Positions 38,174-47,337 of a DNA stretch of 64,000 nucleotides are shown here, one piece after another. Source of the stretch: Bog-473 sp963791995 (GTDB taxonomy: Bacteria > Actinomycetota > Acidimicrobiia > Acidimicrobiales > RAAP-2); NCBI GenBank assembly GCA_963791995.1, contig CAWBUQ010000023.1, forward strand, positions 124,001-188,000, in the 5' to 3' direction. Made by a program: the position numbers and the translations under genes. The notes under the pieces were generated by a model that saw only the letters and a list, made by a program, of their open reading frames with translations, made no database searches and was not told where the DNA came from. The first letter of the stretch is position 1. Each line of letters begins with the position of its first letter.

Positions 38174-38435
38174 CAGCGTCCCGGACCGTGCGCAGGTCCT
38201 CGAGGTCCTCGTCGTCGATGCGGAACCCGACGGTCCGCTCCCCCAGCTCCTCCTCGAGCGCCTCGACCAGCTCGATCAGGGCGAGGGAGTCGGCATCGAG
38301 GTCCTCGACGAACGAGGCTCCCTCGGTGATCGACGAAGGATCGGTCTCCAAAATGTCGGCCAGCTGGTCCCGGATCAGCTCGAACACCCCGTTGCGGTCG
38401 AGAGGTCCCTGTTTGGAGTGGGTTTCGGCTGGCAC
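38139..38435 (-). CDS. acpP: Acyl carrier protein
   Basis: A 98-residue acidic protein with the phosphopantetheine site in DADSLALIELVE (Ser50). It carries acyl chains in fatty acid synthesis. An N-terminal extension of about 14 residues (MPAETHSKQG) is longer than in the usual 77-80 residue ACP, and two later residues segments VGFRIDDEDLEDL are more divergent. It lies directly between plsX and rnc, the standard order. Confidence 0.9.
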   Translation of the reverse strand: MPAETHSKQGPLDRNGVFELIRDQLADILETDPSSITEGASFVEDLDADSLALIELVEALEEELGERTVGFRIDDEDLEDLRTVRDAVDYVYAKLEAG

Positions 38436-38475
38436 ACGGCTCCAGTGTAGGTGTTCGGGGCCCCGAACTGCCGGT

Positions 38476-39532
38476 TTAGCAACTCTGACCTGGGGTTTTT
38501 ACGATGGACTCGCCGGAGCGCACCGCCGCCGCAACCTGGTCGGCCAGCCCCTGGATGGCGCACTCGTGGGCGACCAGACACGGCGTTCATCATGGCCGTT
38601 GCATTCGACGATCCGTGGCTGATGACGCAGACCCCGTCGGTGCCCAGCAGCATGGCGCCGCCGGTGTTCTCGGGCTCGAACTGGGCGGCCAGGGGCAGCA
38701 GGTGCGGCAGCAGGACCTCCGAGGCCTCGCCTGGTGGCGTCGTCGGTGCCGAACACGCCGAGCAGCGTGTCGAAGAGGAAGCGCAGGGAGCCTTCGAGCG
38801 TCTTGAGGGCGACGTTGCCGGTGAAGCCGTCGGTGACGACGACGTCGGCCGGCGAGGGCAGCAGGTCGCGGCCCTCGAGGTTGCCCGATGAACTCGAAGC
38901 CCGGCGCTCGGCTGCCAGGAGGCCGTGGGTCTCCTTGACCAGGGGCGTGCCCTTGGTCGGCTCCTCGCCGATGGAGAGCAAGCCCGACGCTGGGCGACTC
39001 GGTGCCGAAGCGGGCGGCGACGTAGGCGGCGCCCATCTGGGCGAACTGCACGAGCATGGCGGGCGTGCACTCGGCGTTGGCGCCGGCGTCGACGAGGACG
39101 GCGGGGGTGCGGCCGAGGCGGGGCAGGGGCGTGGCGATGCAGGGGCGCACGACGCCGGGCAGGCGACCCATGCGCAGCAGCGCGGAGGCCATGGTCGCCC
39201 CGGTGTTTCCGGCCGAGACCATGGCGGACGCCTTGCCGTCACGCACCAGCTCGGCGGCGCGGACGAGCGAGGAGTCCTTCTTGCGGCGCACCCCGCCGGC
39301 GGGATCCTCGTCCATGGCGATGACCTCGGTGCAGGCCACCAGCTCGAGACCCTGCGTGTCGCCCACCTGTTCGGGCGGGCCGACGAGGACGATGCCGATG
39401 CCGTGCTCTCGTGCGGCGCGGCGGGCGCCTTCGACGATCTCGCCCGGGGGCCTTGTCGCCGCCCATGGCGTCGACGGCGACGGGGAGGGTGGCCAGGGCC
39501 TCGGGCGACGGGCGCTCGCCCCGGCGGCTCAA
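38476..39532 (-). CDS. plsX: Phosphate acyltransferase PlsX, multiply frameshifted
   Basis: PlsX makes acyl-phosphate from acyl-ACP for phospholipid synthesis. Pieces in order: VAVDAMGGDKAPG, then ELVRDGKASAMVSAGNTGA and LVDAGANAECTP, then KGTPLVKETHGLL and ADVVVTDGFTGNVALK, then AQFEPENTGGAMLLGTDGV and an end at the TAA 38476-38478. At least four frame changes occur. Start: TTG at 39532, since the rpmF stop overlaps this region; an upstream start was not found. Confidence 0.88.
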
Positions 39533-39533
39533 G

Positions 39534-39713
39534 TCAGTCGACCTCGACCGCCTGGCGACCCTTGTACCAGCCGCAGCTCGGGCAGACCACGTGCGGCGTC
39601 TTGGCCGCCTGGCAGTGCGGGCACACGCTGCGGGCTGGCCGGCTCAGGCGCCATGCCGCGGCCTGGTGGCTGCGGCCCTTCGCCTTGGACTTCTTCTTCT
39701 TCGGGACGGCCAT
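39534..39713 (-). CDS. rpmF: Ribosomal protein bL32, zinc-binding form
   Basis: The 59-residue product starts MAVPKKKKSKAKGRSHQAAA and has a zinc ribbon with Cys at 31, 34, 44 and 47. The order yceD, rpmF, plsX is typical of actinobacteria. The sequence is intact. Confidence 0.95.
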   Translation of the reverse strand: MAVPKKKKSKAKGRSHQAAAWRLSRPARSVCPHCQAAKTPHVVCPSCGWYKGRQAVEVD

Positions 39714-39817
39714 GGACGGTCTCCAACGATCGGTTCTGCGCTCGTGATGCGATGCCCGGTCGCTCGTGGCGGACGCCGTGGGGGCGCTGCGCAACGGCGC
39801 AAGCCCTCCGGGAACGG

Positions 39818-40357
39818 CTACCGGAGCACGTCGAGGTTAGCCCACCGGGGATCCCGGGGGGCAACGCAGCCGCAGTCGCCCTCGTTGCGGTTGGCCCCGC
39901 AGTGGGGGCAGAGGCCGGCGCAGTCGTCCCGGCACAGCGGCGCCATGGGCAGCTCGAGCACGATGGCGTCGCGGACCAGGGGGCCGAGGTCGATGTCGCC
40001 GTCGGTGATCGGGTAGAGGTCCTCGTCGGAGGGGCCGGCGATGGGGTCGTCGGCGTAGCGCTCGTGGACACCGATGTGCAGCTCGCCGGTGACGGGCTCG
40101 GCACAGCGCCGGCAGATGCCGACCCAGGGGGCGCTGACGGTTCCCTCGACCTCGATGCCGCCCTCGAAGGGGTGCAGGGTCACGTCGATCTCGGCCTCGG
40201 CGCCGGCCGGGACCACGCTGCGGCCGGGATCGATGCCGGCCTCGTCGAGCGGGCCGGCCATGGCGACCTCGCCCTGGCGCACCTCGTGGGCGGACTGCCC
40301 CGTGCGGCGCAGGCGGGCGACATGGACGATGAAGGGGTTCGGCGGCTCAGCGGCCAT
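39818..40357 (-). CDS. yceD: DUF177/YceD-family protein
   Basis: The 179-residue product starts MAAEPPNPFIVHVARLRR. It has the YceD pattern of a beta-rich centre (EAEIDVTLHPFEGGIEVEG), CRRCAEPVTGEL, and a late CRDDCAGLCPHCGANRNEGDC zinc-like cluster. YceD is linked to 23S rRNA accumulation and always accompanies rpmF. Its ATG overlaps the preceding stop by one base (TGATG). Confidence 0.88.
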   Translation of the reverse strand: MAAEPPNPFIVHVARLRRTGQSAHEVRQGEVAMAGPLDEAGIDPGRSVVPAGAEAEIDVTLHPFEGGIEVEGTVSAPWVGICRRCAEPVTGELHIGVHERYADDPIAGPSDEDLYPITDGDIDLGPLVRDAIVLELPMAPLCRDDCAGLCPHCGANRNEGDCGCVAPRDPRWANLDVLR

Positions 40358-40920
40358 CAGGACTGATCCTGGTCGAAGAAGCCGTCCTCCTCGGCACCGG
40401 CTCCGTCGTCGTCCTGGGCCGCCTCCACGAGGGGGGCGGCCAGCTTGGCCCGGCCGGCCTGCACCGTCCGGGTGAGCCGGTCGAGCACGATCTCCATGCC
40501 CGCCAACTTGGTGTCCACGAAGTCCTCGGCCTGGTGGCGCAAGGCGCGGGCCTCCTCGTTGGCGTCGTCGAGGATGCGCTGGGCGACGGCGTTGGCCTGG
40601 CGCACGATCTCGGTGCGCTGCACCATGTGCTCGGCCTGGGCGCGCACCTCGTCCATCAGCGCTTCGGCCTCGCGGGTGCGCTCGGCCATGAACTCCTCGC
40701 GCTCGCGCAAGAGCCAGCGGGCCTGGCGCAGCTCGTCGGGCAGGCACTCGAGCGCGGACTGCACGAGCGAGGTGACCTCGTCGCGCGACACCATCACCGA
40801 CGACGACAGCGGCATCGACTTGGCCGCTGCCATCAGATCGAGCAGCTGGTGCAGGACCGCCTCGATCCCGACCTCCTCGACCGGCTGGTCCTCCTCCAGG
40901 TCGAGGAAGTGATCGCTCAT
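40357..40920 (-). CDS. Coiled-coil protein (DivIVA/F-ATPase b-subunit-like)
   Basis: The 187-residue product is almost entirely helical and charged, with heptad-type repeats (ARWLLREREEFMAERTREAEAL; NAVAQRILDDANEEARALR). Hydrophobic residues near the N-terminus form no clear membrane span. Such proteins at this position in actinobacteria may act in polar growth or as scaffold proteins; the function is not certain. It sits between coaD and yceD. Confidence 0.65.
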   Translation of the reverse strand: MSDHFLDLEEDQPVEEVGIEAVLHQLLDLMAAAKSMPLSSSVMVSRDEVTSLVQSALECLPDELRQARWLLREREEFMAERTREAEALMDEVRAQAEHMVQRTEIVRQANAVAQRILDDANEEARALRHQAEDFVDTKLAGMEIVLDRLTRTVQAGRAKLAAPLVEAAQDDDGAGAEEDGFFDQDQS

Positions 40921-40929
40921 CGTCCTCGC

Positions 40930-41429
40930 TCACCCGTCCTCGCCCCCTCGCTGCTCGTACTTGGCCTGCAGTGCCTCGGCGACCGGCTTGGGCACGAAGG
41001 CCGACACGTCGCCACCGAAGCGCCAGACCTCGCGCACCAGCTTGGAGGCCACGAAGGACCACTCGGGGCTGGTCGGGAATGAAGATGGTCTCGACGCCGG
41101 AGAGGTGATTGTTCATCTGGGCCATCTGCATCTCGGCCTCGAAGTCCGAGACGGCCCGCAGGCCGCGCACGATGGCCGTGGCGCCGACGTCGCGGGCGAC
41201 GTAGACCAAGAGGGTCGAGACCGAGACGATGCGCGCCGAGGGGATGTGCGCCAGCGACCTCTTCGAGCATGGCCTGGCGTTCTTCGAGGTCGAAGAGCGG
41301 CCTGCCCTTCTGCGGGTTGCGCAGTGCGGCCACGACGACTTCGTCGAAGAGCCGGGCCGCCCGCTCGACGATCTCCAGATGGCCGTTGTGGAACGGGTCG
41401 AAGGACCCGGGGAAGAGACCGACCTTCAC
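40930..41429 (-). CDS. coaD: Phosphopantetheine adenylyltransferase CoaD, frameshifted
   Basis: CoaD makes dephospho-CoA. From the GTG at 41429 it reads VKVGLFPGSFDPFHNGHLE (the HxGH-type nucleotidyl motif), FDEVVVAALRNPQKGRPLF, then changes frame near 41240 and continues with RDVGATAIVRGLRAVSDFE and NHLSGVETIFIP. A further change near 41085 gives SFVASKLVREVWRFGGDVSAF and the stop at 40930-40932. Frames are broken but motif order is complete. The start overlaps the rsmD stop (GTGA). Confidence 0.88.
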
Positions 41430-41973
41430 GAGCCGGTGCTGCTGCGCTGTGCCACGGTGACGAGCGTACCGCCGTAGCGGCGCTCCCTGATGACCACCCA
41501 GCCCTCGGGCAGGGCGATGGGCGCGGCCGATTCCATCACGACGACGGGGGCGCGGAGCGCATGCGAGCAGCGTCGGGCCAGTCCGCGAAGTCGTAGGGCG
41601 GGTCGCACAGGGCGAGGTCGAAGCTCGCCGTGGCGTCCGCCGACGTGCCTCGCAGCCACTCGGGCAACGTGGCCCGGACCAGCACGACCGTCTCGCCGTC
41701 GAGCCCGACGGCATGGAGGTTCTGGCGCACCGCGGCCAGCGCGTCGGCGTCGTGGTCGACGAAGGTGGCCGAGGCCGCGCCCCGCGACAGCGCCTCGAGC
41801 CCGAGGGCCCCGCTGCCGCAGAAGAGGTCGACCACGCGGAGACCCTCGACACCGCCCTGCGAGCCCAGAATGTCGAAGATCGACTCGCGTACCCGGTCCG
41901 AGGTGGGCCGCACCGACCGGGGCAGCTTGGCGGCCAGGCGGCGCCCGCGGCTCTGGCCCCCGATGACCCGCAT
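41426..41973 (-). CDS. rsmD: 16S rRNA (guanine966-N2)-methyltransferase RsmD, one frameshift
   Basis: The product starts MRVIGGQSRGRRLAAKLP, with the SAM motif VVDLFCGSGALGLEALSRGA, VDHDADAL, and the catalytic DPPYDF. Near 41560 the frame changes and the end reads GWVVIRERRYGGTLVTV. The gene lies between recG and coaD, the conserved order. Confidence 0.88.
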
Positions 41974-42054
41974 CCGCCCACCCTACGGCCAGCGCCGACG
42001 CGTGCTCTCGGAGCACGGGCTGCGCCGGGCTCGTCGCTGCTTGAACCCGGGCCC

Positions 42055-44200
42055 TCAGCTCTTGAAGAGGTACTCCCCTTCGTCCTCGCTCAACAAGAGC
42101 TTGACCTCGTCGGCCAGCCCGGGGTGCGCACTCAGCTGTGGGTCGCCTCGACCAGCGTGTCGGCCACCCGCCGCGCCTCGTCGAGAAGGGCCAGGTCGCC
42201 CTCGTCGCTCAGCGACGCCAGGCGCAGGTCGCTCTGCCCCTTCTGACGGGCACCGAGGAGCGTCCCCTCGCCGCGCACGCGCAGGTCGGCCTCGGCCAGG
42301 TCGAACCCGTCGGTCGACCCGGCCACCGCGGCCAGGCGCTCGTTGCCTTCCTCGCCGCCGAGCAGGTAGCACCAGCTCGGCGTGCCGCCCCGGCCGACCC
42401 GGCCCCGTAGCTGGTGCAGCTGGGCGATCCCGAAGCGGTCGGCGCTCTCGACGACCATGACGGTGGCCTCGGGCACGTCCACCCCCACCTCGATGACCGT
42501 CGTGGCGACCAGGACCTCGAGCTCGCCGGCCCGGAAGCGCTCCATCGTCTCCTCCCGGGTCGCCCGGCGCCATCTGGCCGTGCAGCAGCCCGACCCGGAG
42601 CCCGGCCAGTTCGCCGCCGGCGAGGCGCTCGTACTCCTCGGTGGCCGACTTGGCCTCGACGCGCAGCGACTCGCCGACGAGCGGGCAGACGACGAAGGCG
42701 CGGTGGCCTGCCGCCACCTCGTCGCGCACCCGGGCCCAGGCGCGCTCCTCGCCGCGGTGGCTCTCCCCGGGCAACCACTCGGTCGTGACCGGGATGCGGC
42801 CCGGGGGAAGCTCGTCGAGCGTGGTCAGGTCGAGGTCCCCGAAGATCACCATGGCGGCCGTGCGCGGGATGGGCGTCGCCGTCATGACCAGGAGGTCGGG
42901 GTCGCCGTCGGCGCCCTTGGCGCGGAGCGTCGCCCGTTGCTCCACGCCGAAGCGGTGCTGCTCGTCGATCACGACGCAACCGAGCGAGGCGAAGGCGCAC
43001 CTCCTCGGTCAGCAGCGCGTGGGTGCCCACGACGACGCCGATCCCGCCCGCGGCCAGGCCGTCGAGCACGGCGGTGCGGGCCTTGCCCTTCACCCGGCTC
43101 GTGAGCAGCTCGACGCGCACTTCGCCGCCGGCCATGCCGCCCGGCGCCCTCGAGGTCGCCCGAGCAGCGCCCGCACGGCGGCGAAGTGCTGCTCGGCCAG
43201 CACTTCGGTCGGCACCATCAGCGCGCCCTGGTGCCCGCTCTGGACCGCGGCGAGCAGCGCGGCCAGCGCCACCACGGTCTTGCCCGAACCGACGTCGCCC
43301 TGGAGCAGGCGGTGCATCGGGAAGGGCCCCGCCATGTCGGCGACGATCACGGCCAGGGCGCGGCGCTGGGCCTCGGTCAGCTCGTAGGGCAAGGCCCGCG
43401 AGGAAGCGCGCCATCAGCGTGTCGGCCACGCCGCCGGTGACCTCGCGCGGCGACACGTCGTGGTGCAGGGCCCGGGCGTTCACCTCGAAGGCCCGGCGCC
43501 GCAGCACCAGGGCGAGCTGGAGGCGGAACAGCTCGTCGAAGACCAGCCGCCGGCGGGCCGGCGTCCTTGGCCTCGAAGGACTCGGGCAGGTGGATGGCCC
43601 CGAAGGCCTCGGTGCGGTCCCACAACTCGAGCGAGGCGCGCCACTCGTCGGGCAGGGGGTCGGCGAACTCGCCGGCGCGCTGCGAGCGCCTCCTCGACGC
43701 ACGAGCCGATCTCCCAGCTGGTCAGCCCGGCCTTGGCCGAGGCCGGGTACACGGGGAGGATCCGCAGGGTGCGGCGGCCCGGCGTCACGCCGGCCACCAC
43801 GTCGACGACGGGGTTGGCCATCTGCCGGGTGCCCCGGTACTCGGTCACCTTGCCGAAGAAGATCGCCTCGGTGCCCGCCTCGAGCTGCTTGGCCCGCCAG
43901 GGCTGGTTGAAGAAGACGATCTTGAGGCCGGCCGGTCCCGTCGCGCACCACCACGTCGACGACGGCGCGCCCGGTCCGGGCGCGCCGGGCGTGCGCCGAC
44001 TGCACCGAGGCCAGCACCGCCGCCTCGTCGCCGACCACCAGGTCGGAGACATCGGCCTGGCGCGTGCGGTCGATGTAGCGCCGCGGGTAGGTCGTGACGA
44101 GGTCGAGCACCGACTCGATGCCGAGCTCGGCCAGCTGGGCCGTCCGCCGCTCCGACACGCCGCGGAACCGCGCCACGCTCGATGTCGCGCAACGCGCCGA
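42055..44200 (-). CDS. recG: ATP-dependent DNA helicase RecG, about eight frameshifts
   Basis: RecG remodels stalled forks and Holliday junctions. The wedge domain reads VSERRTAQLAELGIESVLDL, then AIFFGKVTEYRGTRQMANP. Helicase motifs follow across several frames: QGDVGSGKTVVALAALLAA (I), VVVGTHALLTEEV, VVIDEQHRFGVEQR (II), LLVMTATPIPRTAAMVIFGD (III), and VLVATTVIEVGVDVPEATVM and LRGRVGRGG (V, VI). The order is complete to the end at 42055. Its N-terminus runs to about 44200, just after the fakA stop; the exact start cannot be fixed. This is the most heavily broken gene of the window. Confidence 0.88.
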
Positions 44201-44210
44201 GCTGCGGCCG

Positions 44211-45914
44211 CTACTCAATCCCGAGCAGGTAGGGGTAGAGAGGCTGGCCGCCCATGGTGCACCTCGACCGCCACGTCGGGGTGCTCCTCGGAGAGCCATT
44301 CCTCGATCCGTCTCGTGTCGCGCCTTGCGCGCGCCCTCGCCCTCGATGAGCGTCACCAGCTCGTGGCTGTCGTCAGCAGGCGGTCGAGCAGGAGCACGGG
44401 TGCACAGCACCACGTTGTCGGCGATGGCGACGACGCCGTCGCGCGAGATCCCGATGTAGTCGCCCTCGTGCACCTCGCCCGCGTCGGTGACCGAGTCGCG
44501 CACGGCCTGCGTCACCTCGGCGGGGACGACGCCGCGCCGCAGAGGTCGTCATGGACGCGCACGTTGGTGTCGGCGTCGGCGGCCGGGTCGTAGGCCAGGA
44601 GGGCGGCGAAGCCCTCGACGATGGAGCCGGTGGCCACGACGCGCACCGTCTTGTCGCTGAGCGCGTCGACCTGCTCGGCCACCGGGCGGATGTTCTTGTT
44701 GTTGGGCAGGATGACCACCTCGGCCGAGCCCACCGACTCGACCGCCTTGACCAGGTCGGCCGTGGCGGGGTTCATCGTCTGGCCGCCGACGACCAGGTGG
44801 TGCACGCCGAGCGAGCGGAAGATGCGGCCGATGCCGTCGCCCGAGACCACGGCGACGACGCTGGTCGTGGGCGGCGGACCGGCCCCCTCGGTGCTCGGCC
44901 CCGCGCCCGGCGCACCCACGCTCTCGCGCACCCAGCGCTCCTCCTCGACCTGCTCGTCGAGATCGGTGACCCGGATGCGCGAGGGCCGCCCGGCGTCGAC
45001 GGCGGCCTCGATGGCCGCGCCGATGTCGTTGGTGTGGATGTGGCAGTTCCACAGCCCGTCGCCACCGACGACGACGATGGAGTCGCCGATGCCGGCCCAC
45101 ACCTCCTTGAAGGCCTCGATGGAGTCGTCCGGCGCGTGCCAGCAGGTACATGACCTCGTAGCGGAGATCGCCCGCGGCATGGAGTCTCGCCGTTGCCGGC
45201 AGCGCCGGCGAGGGGTCGCCGGCGCTCTGGCCGCCGTTGAGCGCGCTGAGGTCGGGTGCCGCCACACCCGAGGGCTCGGGCAGCGGCCGGCCGTCGAGCA
45301 CGAACAAGAACGCATCGAGCAGGAGGAGGAAGCCCGCGCCGCCGGCGTCGACGACGCCGGCCTGGGCCAGCACGGGCAGCATGTCGGGCGTGCGGGCCAG
45401 CGCGTCGGCCGCCTGGTCCCTGCGCCCGCTCGACCACGTCGACCAGCGCGGTCTCCGCCGGCCGTGCCCGCTCCCTCGGCCGCGGCCGACGCCACGGTGA
45501 GGATGGTGCCCTCGACCGGCCGGACCACGGCCCGGCGGGCGAGCTCGGCGGCGTGGGTCATCGGCGTCGACGAGCAGCTCGGCCCCGACACCGTCGTCGC
45601 CGGCGCCGCCCATGCGCTCGCTCATGCCCCGCAGCAGCTGGGAGAGGATCACGCCCGAATTGCCGCGGGCCCCCATGAGGGAGCCGTGCCCGATCGCCTT
45701 GCAGACCTCGGCCAGGCCGGCGCCCGGCCTCGACCCCTTCGAGCTCGCTCACCACGGCCTCGAGGGTCAGGGCCATGTTGGTCCCGGTGTCTCCGTCGGG
45801 CACGGGGTAGACGTTGAGGCGGTTGATGTCCGTCTGGTGCAGCCGGAGGGCGTCGCGGTAGCCCCCCATGACGGCGCGCAGGTCGTCGGCGCCGAGGGTC
45901 GCCGGGGCGGTCAT
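44211..45914 (-). CDS. fakA: FakA-like/DAK-phosphatase family kinase (DhaL plus DegV-associated domain), frameshifted
   Basis: FakA is the fatty-acid kinase partner of FakB. From the ATG at 45914 it reads MGGYRDALRLHQTDINRLNV and YPVPDGDTGTNMALTL, the DhaL-type ATP site. Later parts include a VDAGGAGFLLLLDAF segment, WNCHIHTNDIGAAIEAAVDAG, and LVVGGQTMNPATADLVKAVE with VILPNNKNIRPVAEQVDAL, ending GQPLYPYLLGIE before the TAG at 44211-44213. At least six frame changes occur. No fakB is in the window. Confidence 0.85.
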
Positions 45915-45996
45915 GGCAGGTGATGCTAACCTTTGGGCTGTTCGCGAAGGCCTGCCTGGTCCCTCGACCGCGGCCTCCCTCAGGAAGGTTCACCCC

Positions 45997-46215
45997 ATGG
46001 CATCAGTGTGCGACATCTGCGGCAAGAAGCCCTCGTTCGGCATGAACGTGAGCCACTCGCACCGGCGCACCAAGCGGCGCTGGAACCCCAACGTGCAACG
46101 GGTGCGGGCCGTCGTCGACGGGGCGCCCAAGCGCCTCCACGTCTGCACCTCGTGCATCCGGGCCGGCAAGGTGACCAAGCCGCTGCGCCGGACCCACGAG
46201 GCCGGCCGCCGGCTG
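45997..46215 (+). CDS. rpmB: Ribosomal protein bL28, zinc-binding form; 3' end uncertain
   Basis: The ATG at 45997 is preceded by AGGAAGG. The first 63 residues are bL28: CDICGKKPSFGMNVSHSHR, RRTKRRWNPNVQRVRAVV, and KRLHVCTSCIRAGKV, with Cys at 5, 8, 50 and 53. The frame then runs on without a stop through the convergent thiL, which is not credible; a TGA in another frame at 46214 would end the protein at a normal length, so a small indel near 46200 is likely. Confidence 0.88.
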
Positions 46216-46317
46216 AGCCGGCTGCGAGAGGCTCGAGCCTCTCGCGCCAACGCCTCGCACCCGCCAGACCCGCCTGCCTCACCAGAACCGCCAGGCCGAG
46301 CAGGCAGGAGCCAGGCG

Positions 46318-47251
46318 CTACCCCAGCCGGTGCTGCCAGCCCAGCCGCTCCAGGTCGTGCGCCGCCAGCGTCCGCATGTCGACGTCCGCCACGATGCGGC
46401 CGATCGCGCCGGGCGCGCGGAGCCCCGCCGCCGCGAACGCAGCATCCACCGCGTCGGTCGCACCAGGGTCGACCGTCAGCAGCAGCTCGTAGTCCTCGCC
46501 GCCGCCGAGCGCCTCTTCGACCGTCGCACCCTGCGCCACCGGCACCGTGTCGAGCGCGAACCCCACCTCCGAGGCGTCGGCCAGGCGGTGCAGGTCGAGC
46601 GCCAGCCCGTCGGAGACGTCGATCATGGCGTGCGCGCCGCCGCGGCGGGCCACGCTCCCCTCGCCCAGGCGGGCCACGGGCCGGCGGTACGCACGCGCGC
46701 GGGTCGGCCCCGGCGGCACCCGAGCGCAGCTCGCGCAAGCCGGCCGCCGATCCTCCGCACGGCCCGGTCACCAGGACGACGTCCCCCGGCCGGGCCCCCG
46801 TGCGCGAGACCGGTGTGCCGCCCTCGGTCGTCCCGAGCACCGTCACCGCCACGACCAGCGAGCCGGCCTCCGAGACGTCACCGCCGATCACCGGACAGCC
46901 ACTGGCCGCGGCCGCCTCGGCCACCCCTTCCATGACGCCGAGTGCGAGCTCCCCTTCGCCCGAGCCGCCCGGCACGCACAGGGCGATCAGTGCACCCAAT
47001 GGCCCAGCCCCCATGGCGGCCAGGTCGCTGAGGGCCTGCATCAGCGCCTTCCAGCCCACGTCAGCCGGGCTGCACACGGACAGGTCGACGTGGACGCCCT
47101 CGACCACGCTGTCCACCGAGACCACCAGGGATCCCCCGTCGGGCGTGGGCACGACGCCGGCGTCGTCGCGCAATCCGAACGACTCGATTCCGTTTCCGAG
47201 GATCCCCCGAATAGACTGGACGAGCTCGTCCTCCGTGGCGAGAGGGGTCAT
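46318..47251 (-). CDS. thiL: Thiamine-monophosphate kinase ThiL, one frameshift
   Basis: ThiL phosphorylates thiamine monophosphate to the diphosphate. From the ATG at 47251 it reads LRDDAGVVPTPDGGSLVVSVDSVVEGVHVD, with the DDAG metal-ligand motif, then KALMQALSDLAAMGAGP and a VIGGDVSEAGSL block. Near 46710 the frame changes and continues HAMIDVSDGLALDLHRLAD and GGEDYELLLTVDP. It is convergent with rpmB and divergent from pckG. Confidence 0.9.
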
Positions 47252-47337
47252 GTGCGCAGGTTTGGGGGATCCCACGGCACATGCCTAGCATTGGACCCCA
47301 CCGAAACCGGTCGGACGAAGGAGCAGATCCCCCCGAT

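Noticed and set aside
46273..46308. Inverted repeat CCTGCCT/AGGCAGG between rpmB and thiL as a terminator
   Set aside because: Only seven pairs, a long loop and no T-run; not enough to call a terminator.
23800..46800. Programmed frameshifting as an explanation for broken genes
   Set aside because: Breaks occur at many unrelated positions, in both directions, without slippery heptamers or conserved signals; residual error is simpler.
45997..46935. L28 extended by about 250 residues through thiL
   Set aside because: L28 is normally about 63 residues; the extension is antisense to conserved ThiL sequence and is best explained by an indel near 46200.
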